From an uncultured Eubacteriales bacterium (GTDB lineage: Bacteria > Bacillota > Clostridia > Christensenellales > Aristaeellaceae), in NCBI GenBank assembly GCA_902793605.1, contig CADBEB010000001.1, positions 248,001 through 312,000 on the forward strand: DNA of 64,000 nucleotides, in the 5' to 3' direction. How positions within the stretch are numbered: position 1 is the stretch's first letter; each line of letters starts with the position of its first letter. The notes under the pieces are model-generated. The model searched no databases. It saw nothing but the letters and a program-made list of their open reading frames with translations, and had not been told where the DNA came from. Positions 54,082 to 62,600 of the stretch are shown here, in pieces. A program made the translations under genes and the position numbers.

Positions 54082-55479
54082 TCATTTTTTCCCGCCGGTG
54101 ATATCACTCATAACTTTTTTCTCGTCATAGCTTATGAGTATGATCGCCCCCAGCACACAGAAGAGCACCGCCACGATCGCTACAATCCGCAAGCCGACCG
54201 GCGAAGCGGTCAGATCGTTGCTGCTCAGGTCCTGGGTGGTGCCGAGCACCGCCAGAGAAGTGAAAACCAGCATCGCGATGGACTGCCCGAATTTCATCGC
54301 GAAAGTTCTGGCTGCGAAGAACATTCCTTCCCGTTTTTCTCCGGTCACGATGGAATCCTGTTCAGCTACGTCGGCAACGATAGCCTGAGGAATGATGCCA
54401 AGCAGCGCCATCGGGAACGCAGCAACCACGACGATCAGGGCGCCCGGAATGATTCCTGTCAGTCCGGGAATGATACCGATCAGCGCTGTGATCACATAGG
54501 CAAGCGCCAGGCCGAGGAAGCCGATAATCACCAGCTTCTTCTTCCCGTGTTTGGTGACCAGCTTGGATACAAATGGATAGAAGCAGGCGGAAAGAACAGT
54601 CATGCCTCCCAGGAATACTGTCGTGTAGAATTCATCCAGTTGCATGGAAACCTTGACAAAGAACGGAAGGCCGGTCTGGAAAAGCGTCAGTCCGATCCAG
54701 TATGCGATGTCCGATGCGGCAAACCGGCGGAAATTCCGGTTTTTAAAAGTCTTTGTCAGGCTCTTCATGGCGTTGCTCTCACTCGGGCGGGCGTCAACAA
54801 ATTCCTTCTCCTTCAACTTCATGCACGGAACCAGCATGCAGACCAGGGCAATCGCTGCCAGCACAATAAACAGGATCCGGTAGCTCCATGCGTAGCTGAC
54901 TACCGATTGCAGGAATGATGCGAATACAAACGGCAGGTAGGCGATCAGCGTCCCGAAGAAGAACGTCAGTGAAATCGCCGTGGAGATATACATCCGGTCT
55001 TCCTGCGTCTTGCCGAACTCGGATATCAGGGCGTTATACGGAGTGCAGTACATCGTCATAAACAGGTAAAACAGGATCAGGAAAACCAGCACCCAGATAA
55101 TGTTGATTGTGCAGATCTCTTCAACCGGCGCGAAAAAGACCAGTACCGTGATAACGGCAAACGGAACCGCGGCTTTCTGCATGAAGGGAATCCTGCGGCC
55201 CTTCGGATTCTTGCTCCTGTCGGACAGAGAAGCAATCCATGGATCCGTAACGGCATCGAAGATGCGGCAGATAAATGTAATTAACCCGAGCACCGTCAGC
55301 GCGCCGAAAATGATCAGTCCGGTCGGAACGTAGAACTTTGCTCCCTTTTCAACGGAGCTCTGGGTAGGCAGGTAAAATGTGACCAGCCAGGTGTTGATAA
55401 TTCCACCCAGGATGGACCACCCTAACTGTCCAATCGCAAAAATCCACATTTCTTTTTTCGTCAGCCGTCTTGTTTTCAT
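54082..55479 (-). CDS. GPH/MelB-type sugar:cation symporter
   Basis: Major facilitator of the glycoside-pentoside-hexuronide family. The 465 residues have twelve helices, a long central loop (LKEKEFVDARPSESNA) and the family's inner-loop arginine/aspartate features (DAVTDPWIASLSDRSKNPKGRRIPFMQ), typical of the first loop of MelB-like transporters. I start at the ATG at 55479 with AGAAAG; the frame reaches 55497. It stands alone with its own promoter, so uptake of an oligosaccharide is likely but the sugar is unknown. GH3 and the sugar kinases are in the same window. Confidence 0.92.
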   Translation of the reverse strand: MKTRRLTKKEMWIFAIGQLGWSILGGIINTWLVTFYLPTQSSVEKGAKFYVPTGLIIFGALTVLGLITFICRIFDAVTDPWIASLSDRSKNPKGRRIPFMQKAAVPFAVITVLVFFAPVEEICTINIIWVLVFLILFYLFMTMYCTPYNALISEFGKTQEDRMYISTAISLTFFFGTLIAYLPFVFASFLQSVVSYAWSYRILFIVLAAIALVCMLVPCMKLKEKEFVDARPSESNAMKSLTKTFKNRNFRRFAASDIAYWIGLTLFQTGLPFFVKVSMQLDEFYTTVFLGGMTVLSACFYPFVSKLVTKHGKKKLVIIGFLGLALAYVITALIGIIPGLTGIIPGALIVVVAAFPMALLGIIPQAIVADVAEQDSIVTGEKREGMFFAARTFAMKFGQSIAMLVFTSLAVLGTTQDLSSNDLTASPVGLRIVAIVAVLFCVLGAIILISYDEKKVMSDITGGKK

Positions 55480-55523
55480 CTTTCTCAACTCTTTCAATCA
55501 GGTTATTGGGGATATTTGTATAT

Positions 55524-55551
55524 ATTATATCGAACATTTGTCAAAAATCAA
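55524..55551 (-). promoter_or_regulatory. Promoter of the GPH symporter gene
   Basis: TTGATT (55546-55551), 16-base spacer, TATAAT (55524-55529) on the minus strand. A second choice uses TTGACA (55538-55543) with a TATACA 16 bases on. Confidence 0.6.
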
Positions 55552-55564
55552 GGAAAATTGCGTC

Positions 55565-55593
55565 TTGACATGTATATAACAGAGTACTATAAT
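55565..55593 (+). promoter_or_regulatory. Consensus promoter of tRNA-Pro
   Basis: TTGACA (55565-55570), 17-base spacer, TATAAT (55588-55593): a perfect sigma-A match, as expected for a tRNA gene. Confidence 0.92.
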
Positions 55594-55622
55594 AGCAATG
55601 TTCGCAGCGATGCGTTCGGTAT

Positions 55623-55696
55623 CTGGGTGTGGCGCAGTTTGGTAGCGTGCTTGAATGGGGTTCAAGAGGCCGGAAGTTCGAATCTTCTCACCCAGA
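55623..55696 (+). tRNA. tRNA-Pro (anticodon GGG)
   Basis: A 74-base cloverleaf: acceptor CTGGGTG/CACCCAG with discriminator A, D stem GCGC/GCGT, anticodon stem CTTGA/TCAAG with loop ATGGGGT (anticodon GGG), T stem GGAAG/CTTCT with loop TTCGAAT. The 3' CCA is not encoded. It reads proline codon CCC (and CCU by wobble). Its own promoter precedes it and a terminator follows at once. Confidence 0.96.
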
Positions 55697-55740
55697 CAAG
55701 AAAAAGCCCTTGGGTCATTTGACCCAAGGGCTTTTTCTTG
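55697..55740. terminator. Perfect 20-base inverted repeat, bidirectional terminator
   Basis: 55697-55716 and 55721-55740 are exact reverse complements around ATTT, including A and T runs. It ends the tRNA transcript on plus and the lipoprotein gene (stop at 55751) on minus. Confidence 0.92.
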
Positions 55741-55750
55741 TCTTGACTGT

Positions 55751-56833
55751 TTATTGCCAGGGAGCGTAGAACCGTTCGATCTCGGTGGCTGCGCCGTCCT
55801 CGTCGAAAGTGATGCTGACGTTCTGCCTGTCAAAACCGCTTCCGTTCTCCTTGGTTGCTTCCAGTGCGGAGAAAAGGTCTGCGGCCGTCAGGGTCTTCGC
55901 TTCGTCAAGCATTACGCCGGACTCGGGATCGATTTCCTCTTTGTAAACCAGCGTGTCCGGCACGTCGATTGTCAGCGTCTTGGCAACCTCCATGATCGGA
56001 TAGTCGAAATCGTAGGGATTGTACAGTCCGTCATCGTTCTTACGCAGATAGTACTGGTCATTGATGACCGCGTCGTCCCCTTCGTATTTCAGGGTCGCGA
56101 TCTCGACCTCTTCATTTCCGATCTTGATCGTGTCGCCCTCGTTGATGCCGACAGCCTGCCATTCGGTCATGATCACTGGCTGCAGCAGGTCCGCGTCAAT
56201 GGTCTTCGCTTCAGCGTCGTACGAGGTGATATTCGCCGTGAAGGTCTTTCCTTCAATGTTGACTTCGGTAACTTCCGCGCCTTCCATAAAGTCCAGTTCG
56301 CTAAGGAAATCAATGCACGCGGTCACATCGGCGTCTGTGATCTTCTGGTCAGCGGATGCCTTTCCGGGCGTTACCATGAATTCCACAAAATATCCCTTGT
56401 AGATGGTGAAGATGTCGAGATCGTCGTAGACATCGCTCTGCGTCCGGCAGATCAGCAGGCGGGTGCCGTAAGCCGTCTCGTCATACGTGATGTAGGCATA
56501 AGGATCCGTGTCGGTAAAGGTCTTCTCCAATATCGCTAGCGCTTCATCGTCCATGTCGTTCAGTCGTTCCACGTCGGAATAGGTCTCGTCGTAGGCGATG
56601 GACAAGATCATCTCGGGTTTGGACGGATCTTCTGAAACGATGTAACTGAGGATCGCGTCGTCGCTCATTTCAAAGGGAACAACTTTATATCCTTCCGGCA
56701 GAGAGCCTTTGAGCGTAAACTCTCCGTTGACGCGGATGGTACCGAAAGACTGCTTCTCCGCACCTTCGGCCAGGCCGGCAGCACAGCCCAGCAGCAACGC
56801 CAGGCTCAGCAGGATGGCAATGATCTTTTTCAT
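55751..56833 (-). CDS. Predicted lipoprotein of unknown function
   Basis: A 360-residue exported protein with a lipobox (LLLGC, Cys17) after a short signal (KKIIAILLSLALLLG). The rest is acidic and soluble with a repeated beta-rich layout (about 25-170 and 175-355), no catalytic motif I recognise. GGAGG lies before the ATG. It closes a group with the SH3 protein and the Ig-like protein on the same strand. Confidence 0.75.
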   Translation of the reverse strand: MKKIIAILLSLALLLGCAAGLAEGAEKQSFGTIRVNGEFTLKGSLPEGYKVVPFEMSDDAILSYIVSEDPSKPEMILSIAYDETYSDVERLNDMDDEALAILEKTFTDTDPYAYITYDETAYGTRLLICRTQSDVYDDLDIFTIYKGYFVEFMVTPGKASADQKITDADVTACIDFLSELDFMEGAEVTEVNIEGKTFTANITSYDAEAKTIDADLLQPVIMTEWQAVGINEGDTIKIGNEEVEIATLKYEGDDAVINDQYYLRKNDDGLYNPYDFDYPIMEVAKTLTIDVPDTLVYKEEIDPESGVMLDEAKTLTAADLFSALEATKENGSGFDRQNVSITFDEDGAATEIERFYAPWQ

Positions 56834-56872
56834 GATGGATATTTCCTCCTTCTGTCATTTCATTCCGCTTCA

Positions 56873-57466
56873 TTACTTGGCGGCAAACTTCTTGTGAATG
56901 TATCCGACGTCACCGGTATCCGGATCCTGTACCTGCAGATAGTGATCCATTTCCTTCAGCACGATCAGCTCTTCCGTCGCCTTGTACCGGGTGATGACCC
57001 GTCCGGTTTCGCTGGGGATCCACCGCATGCTGACCACGCTCGTCACCCGGGCGGGACGGCAGGTTATTTTGTAGTTTTCCACGTCAACCGCGCTGGCAAA
57101 CTCAGCGTCGATATCCATCAGCGGATCGCCGGTGATTTGCTCCTGTTCTTCTTCGATGGCCTTTTTGATCTCATCGGGATGTACGGGAACCAGGAACCGT
57201 GAGCTGACGTATCCCGGCACGTTGTCATGGAATTCGATCAGCGCCCAGTAGTCGTTGATGATGGCCGTAACCTTCACTTCTTCGCCGTAGTGGAGCGATC
57301 CGATGATCTCACCGTTGGGGGCATTCCGGACGTTCAGGTCTTTTCCGTTCTCGGTGTATACGAAATAGATAACCCCTTCGTCGATCGCTTCTGCGAAGGC
57401 GGCGGTAGCAAAAACAGCCAGCGCAAGAACCGCGGCCAGCGTCAGTGAAAGAATCCGTTTCAGCAT
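56873..57466 (-). CDS. Secreted SH3b-domain protein
   Basis: 197 residues: signal peptide (MLKRILSLTLAAVLALAVF), a first bacterial SH3 domain (KDLNVRNAPNGEIIGSLHYGEEVKV, about 38-90), a helical linker and a second, weaker SH3-like repeat (about 130-190; ETGRVITRYKATEEL). These domains usually bind cell-wall peptides. GGAGG precedes the ATG. It follows the Ig-like gene by 54 bases and precedes the lipoprotein gene. Confidence 0.85.
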   Translation of the reverse strand: MLKRILSLTLAAVLALAVFATAAFAEAIDEGVIYFVYTENGKDLNVRNAPNGEIIGSLHYGEEVKVTAIINDYWALIEFHDNVPGYVSSRFLVPVHPDEIKKAIEEEQEQITGDPLMDIDAEFASAVDVENYKITCRPARVTSVVSMRWIPSETGRVITRYKATEELIVLKEMDHYLQVQDPDTGDVGYIHKKFAAK

Positions 57467-57520
57467 ATTGTTTGACCTCCTCGTCTTATCGATGCAGTGG
57501 TTTTTGTTCGTTAGCCCGGC

Positions 57521-59563
57521 TCAATTCCAGTAATCGTTGGGCCGGTGGCTCTTTGTGATCGTCTTGATCCAGTCGCCGTCAATCTGGAAACTGACGATCG
57601 TAATGGATCCGCGCGTCATGCTCATGCCGCATTCCGGAGTCCTGAAATTGACCATTCTCCAGTTCCGCTGTCCCGTGGTTCCGCCCGGAGGCAGTGTGCC
57701 GGACCAGACGACATTTACCTTGTTGGATCCGTTCTTTGTGTTGATTACCGCAGGCTCCAGTTCTTCTGTGCAATCCCACAGTTCCAGTTCAGCCGTAATC
57801 TGCGTGATGTTGAAGTTCAGGTTGTTCCGCACCGATAGCCAGGTGTTTCCGTCGCTGTCATAATCATATGACAGGAAGGAAACGCCATGATCGAAGTCGC
57901 CGACCGTTACAGGCAAGGTCGTCTGGAATCCTCCGTCTTCGGTCGTTCCGGTGATCACAGCGTCGCCATAGTTCACGCCGTGCAGTTTCATCTTATGGTT
58001 GGTGTTACCGCTGGCCGTAACGATGTTCGGATCGGAACTCACCCAGGTCATGTTTTTGTTCAGTGCGTCCTTGGGTTCGATATTCGCGCCGGCCGTCGCA
58101 GTCTCGCCGGGATCGATATAGGCATGATTGCGGACCATCTGAACGCCCGTCACATGCTCGCCGACCTGAACCGTGATCTGCGCCTTGCGTTTGGATCCGT
58201 CGGTCGTCATCGCGGTGATGGCTGTCTTTCCGCCCTTGACGCCGGTCACGATGCCGTTGGCGTCGACCGTCGCGATCATTTCCTTTGAGCTCTTGAAATC
58301 CAGCGTCTTGTTTGTCGCGTTGTCCGGCTCAATGGTCCATCCCAGCTGCGTTCCTTCTCCAACATAAGCATAGGCGACCTTTCCGTTGAACGTCAGCTTT
58401 CTGACCGGCTGCTGCACATGTACGGTTATGGAGGCGCTTACGCTGTCAAGCGCTTCGCTCGTGCAGGTGATTGTGCAGTCGCCGATTGAAACACCGGTAA
58501 TCTGCCCACTCTTGTTGACTGTTGCGATGCTCTCGTCCGATGAAGTCCAGATCACTTTCTTGTCGTCGGTGTCCTTCGGTTCCACCGTAGCCTTGCAGGG
58601 GGCTTTTCGCCCGACGTCGACTGTCATCTCGCTGCCCGGCAGCGTGATGCTCTCCGGATTCTGAACGACTTTGATGCTGTAGTTTGCGCGGATATTGCTT
58701 CCGTCCGCTGCCGTTGCGATAACGCGGCCGTTGCCGCGCTTGACGCCTGTCACGGTCCCGTTTGCGTCGACCGTGATGATCCGCTCGTCGCCGGAGGACC
58801 AGATCACGTTCTTCATCGTCGCGTTGTCAGGTGCGGCTTGTGACGAGACGGAAACCTGTTGCCCGACGGTGACCGTCGGTGCGGAAGATTCGATCGTAAG
58901 CTTGGTCACCGGCTGGACAACCAGTACCCGGTAACGGGTCATGATCTCCGGATTTGATACGCTCGCGACCGTCAGGATCGCTTCGCCCGGAGCGACGCCC
59001 GTAATATTGTTCTTCACTGCCGTGAATATGCTTTCGTCGCCGGAGGCAAAGGTCAGTGCCGCGTTGCTGGCGTCCTTCGGCTCTGCCGCTGCTGGAAGCG
59101 TCAGCCGCTTCTTGACCGGCAGGAGCAGGACGGGCATTGTGTTCTCGTCCGCGTTCTCCCGAGCGGTCAGGAAAGGCGACACCTTTTCGTCTGCGGCATC
59201 GTAGACAGGCAGCTTCGCCGTATTGACCGTCACCGCGGTCACCGGACGGATAATGTTCAGCTGCAGCTGAGCCTTGTAGCTCTTCTTGTCAGCTTTAACG
59301 ACAGCCGTGATGATAACGCGGCCTTTCAGCACCGCTGTCACCAGACCGTTCTCATCCACTGTTGCCATTTTCGGATTCGAAGACGTGTAGGTTACTTCCC
59401 CTTCCGCTGCCGCGCCCTCGCGGGTCAGCGTGGTCTGCAGGGTTTCGCCTTCGTTGATCGCGTTCACGCTCGTGTCAAATGCGATCCCGTCCCCTGCGGC
59501 CATTGCGGTAAAGGTCAGGCAAACCAATGCCGCGATGGTCAGAAGAATGATCAGTTTCTTCAT
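57521..59563 (-). CDS. Secreted protein with six Ig-like (Big2) domains
   Basis: 680 residues: signal peptide (KKLIILLTIAALVCLTF), then six Big2-type domains of about 80-105 residues (each with a pattern like SSDESIATVNKSGQITGV), and a last part of about 115 residues (DYDSDGNTWLSVRNNLNFN) that does not look like Big2. No LPXTG or membrane anchor is seen, so it is released or held by another factor. The ATG at 59563 has AGGGAGG upstream. It follows the NRPS gene by 75 bases, across a palindromic spacer. Confidence 0.88.
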   Translation of the reverse strand: MKKLIILLTIAALVCLTFTAMAAGDGIAFDTSVNAINEGETLQTTLTREGAAAEGEVTYTSSNPKMATVDENGLVTAVLKGRVIITAVVKADKKSYKAQLQLNIIRPVTAVTVNTAKLPVYDAADEKVSPFLTARENADENTMPVLLLPVKKRLTLPAAAEPKDASNAALTFASGDESIFTAVKNNITGVAPGEAILTVASVSNPEIMTRYRVLVVQPVTKLTIESSAPTVTVGQQVSVSSQAAPDNATMKNVIWSSGDERIITVDANGTVTGVKRGNGRVIATAADGSNIRANYSIKVVQNPESITLPGSEMTVDVGRKAPCKATVEPKDTDDKKVIWTSSDESIATVNKSGQITGVSIGDCTITCTSEALDSVSASITVHVQQPVRKLTFNGKVAYAYVGEGTQLGWTIEPDNATNKTLDFKSSKEMIATVDANGIVTGVKGGKTAITAMTTDGSKRKAQITVQVGEHVTGVQMVRNHAYIDPGETATAGANIEPKDALNKNMTWVSSDPNIVTASGNTNHKMKLHGVNYGDAVITGTTEDGGFQTTLPVTVGDFDHGVSFLSYDYDSDGNTWLSVRNNLNFNITQITAELELWDCTEELEPAVINTKNGSNKVNVVWSGTLPPGGTTGQRNWRMVNFRTPECGMSMTRGSITIVSFQIDGDWIKTITKSHRPNDYWN

Positions 59564-59605
59564 TGCATCAGCCTCCCTATTCAAGTTCTCCAACTTAAAT
59601 TATTC

Positions 59606-59627
59606 TATCACAGTTTTTTCTGTGATA
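59606..59627. repeat. 22-base palindrome between NRPS and Ig-like gene
   Basis: TATCACAG (59606-59613) and CTGTGATA (59620-59627) are exact reverse complements around a run of six T. No T run follows the hairpin on the minus strand, so it looks more like an operator or a structured leader than a terminator. Confidence 0.5.
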
Positions 59628-59638
59628 AAAGTACTTTT

Positions 59639-62600
59639 TCACAGTTCCTGATCCCTGAATCCCAATACCATTCCTTCCAGGATTCTGATATACAGGTCGT
59701 GGAATGCCTCCATCCGTTTCGCATCGAACAGTCCTTCGGCGTATTCCATTTCGGAGTCAAACATGCCGTCGCCGTATTCGTTTTCCAGCAGTTCCAGCTC
59801 CAGCCGCGCGCCGGCCGCGGAGAACTCGTCATTCAGTTCGATCATTTCATGCGGAAGTTCGTCCAGCTCGTCCGCGTTGATCCCCAGCTGCAGGTTGACC
59901 TCCATGCAATCGTTCACATACGCCTGCCGTGTTTCCGTCATAAAGTCGTACCCGCTGTGGGCGATGCCTTCCGCTACCTGTTCCTTCACGGAATTCAGCA
60001 GTTCTCTCGTGGAGGAGATGTTCTCCATCCGGGCGGCCGCAGGCAGATTGCGGATCAGCATGCCGACGACGTTGTCCGTTTGCGGGGAGAGCCGGTTGTT
60101 GTAGATCCAGTTGATCATCACGTGTTTTTTGCTTGTGAACCGGGACAAGGCAATCAGCCCGGCGCTGATTGCCATCACCGAGTGTGATACACCCCAGTAT
60201 TCCTCCGCTTCCCGTACCTGCTGCTGATTGAAGCCGAGCCTGTGGATTCTTCCGGCCTGGTTGATGTTCATGCTCGAGCTTTCGCGATCCGGTTCGGGAA
60301 TGTTGCACCAGTCGTCTTCAGAGTAGGTTTCCCTGAAATACTTCCTGTCTTTCTCCGTCTTTCCCTTTGCCGCCTCTTCTTCTGCCCGATCCAGCATGGC
60401 AAAGTAATAATCCTTCTTCATTTCCCGGCCAAAGTAAGCGTTCATGATATCTCCCAGTATCACGCCAAGGCTTCCGCCGTCCATCAGTATGTGGTGCACG
60501 TCCATGAAGAGGTAGCATCCCTTCCGTCCTCGGAAAACGTTTACCTTGCACAGGCAGGCGTTCAGAATCCGCTGGAACGGCAGCACCAGAATATCCGCCA
60601 GCGCGTCCTCGGTCTCCGGGCGGATGTCCTTAACCTTGATCTCCGGCAGCAGGCCGGGGCGGTATTCCTGTTTCAGTTCGCTGTTCTCATCGAAGAAGAA
60701 GGCCACGCTCAGGCCTGGATGGTTTTTCAATGCCTGGTTCACCGCGTCGGCGAGCCGCTCCGCGTCCGCGTCCGGGAACAGGGCCAGGAAATGCATATTG
60801 CTCCACATTGTGGATCCCGGCCGGAACAGCTGGTTGTCGATCATCTGCAGCTGCAGCGGGCTCAGGTTGTGCGATTTATGACGCGCCCGTTCATCCCGTT
60901 CGTCCAGGCTTACCTCCCCGGCTCGTTTTTCCATTTCTTTTGCGATCGCGCCGGGAGTACGAAGCTGGAAGATATCCGCCGCGGTCAGTCCTTCCAGTTT
61001 TGCCTCGTTCATGGCCACCATTGCCTTCAGCGAATCGCCGCCCAGGTCAAAGAAGTCATCCATCAGGCCGACCTGTTTCTCGTCCAGCTTCAGCGTCCTT
61101 GCAAAGGCTGCGCAGAGGATCTTCTCCGTTCCCGTCTCCGGCGGGATGTATTCGGCTTTCAGTTCGCTCAGTTCCGGCTCCGGCAAGGCCTTCCGGTTGA
61201 CCTTCCCGTTGCTGGTCATCGGCATCTCGTCCAGCTTCATCAGGACGTTCGGCACCATGTATTCCGGCAATTTCTCCTGCAGGAAGGCCTTCAGTTCGTC
61301 CTTATCGATTTCCGTCTTTGCCGTAAAATATCCGGCCAGGTATTCCGCTCCCCCGGTCTTCAGTACCTTCGCGGCGCTGCTGGAGACATCCGGATATTCT
61401 GTGATCACCTTTTCGATCTCGTCAAGTTCGATCCGGAAGCCTCGCAGTTTGATCTGGTTGTCCAGCCGGCCGAAGATGCGGATTTCCCCTTCTTCCGTCC
61501 AGGCGGCCAGGTCGCCGCTGTGGTACGCGCGCATGCCGTCGTGAGTAAAGAAGGCCGCTGCGCTCTTTTCCGGCAGGTTCACATATCCACGTCCGACCTG
61601 GTCTCCGCAGATGATCAGTTCACCCCGCATGCCGGCAGGCAGTTCGTTACCGAACAGGTCCGCCACGTAGAACACCGTGTTGGCGATTGGCGGGCCGACC
61701 GTTACGTGTTCCGCACCGGTCATCATCGCGGCCGCGCAGCCCATGGTCGCTTCCGTGGGCCCGTATACGTTCAGAATCACGCTGTCTTCCCGCAGTTCCC
61801 GCAGCCGGTCATACAGCTGCCGCGGGAAAGCTTCCGCACCGATGTCGAAGAAGGTTATCTGCCGGATAGCCTCCCGGCTTACCTGGATCTCCAGCAGGCT
61901 CAGCAGGTAGGTCGGCGTGCATGTGATCCCGTTCACACCGTTCTCCGTCACCAGCCTGGCAAATGCCGCCGGGTCGTGGATCTCGTCCTCTGTTGCGATG
62001 ACGACCGTGTTCCCGTTGCACAGCGGAACAAACTCCTCCACCACCGATACGTCGAAAGAGAAGCTGGCCAGGGCTAAGTTAATCCGTCCCGGCGCCGCGT
62101 AATTCATGATTTCTATGGATTTTTCGTTCCGGTGCACATAGTTAGCGATGTTCCCATGTTCGATCATCACGCCTTTCGGCCGTCCGGTCGATCCGGAGGT
62201 GTAAATGCAGTAGGCCAGGTTTTGCTCGGTCACGTCAACCGTGGGCATTTCGAAATCTGGCCCATCTGCGCGCACTTCATCCATTTCCGCTGCGCCGAAG
62301 GCTTCTTCCAGCGTCAGGATCCGGTATCCCTTTCCGTCCAGGGATCGTCCCTCCGTCTGCTTTCGGGTAGTCAGCAGCAGCGGGCATTCCCCGTCTTCCA
62401 TGCAGAAGTCGATACGATCGTCCGGGTATTCCGGGATGAACGGCAGGAAGGCCGCTCCGGCTTTCAGTACCGCGTTTTCCGCTACATAGGCCCAGACTTC
62501 CCGGTCAAACAGCATGCCGATCATCTGTTCCTTTCCGATTCCCATGCCCGTCAGCACCTGCGCCAGCCGGTTGCTCAGCCGGTCCAGTTCCCGGAAAGTC

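Noticed and set aside
55697..55740. Inverted repeat next to tRNA-Pro as an integration site
   Set aside because: There is no integrase gene and no repeat of the tRNA 3' end nearby; the structure is a plain bidirectional terminator.
60242..62077. Long plus-strand open frame opposite the NRPS
   Set aside because: It is antisense to conserved condensation, carrier and adenylation motifs; its length reflects the GC-rich codon pattern of the real gene.
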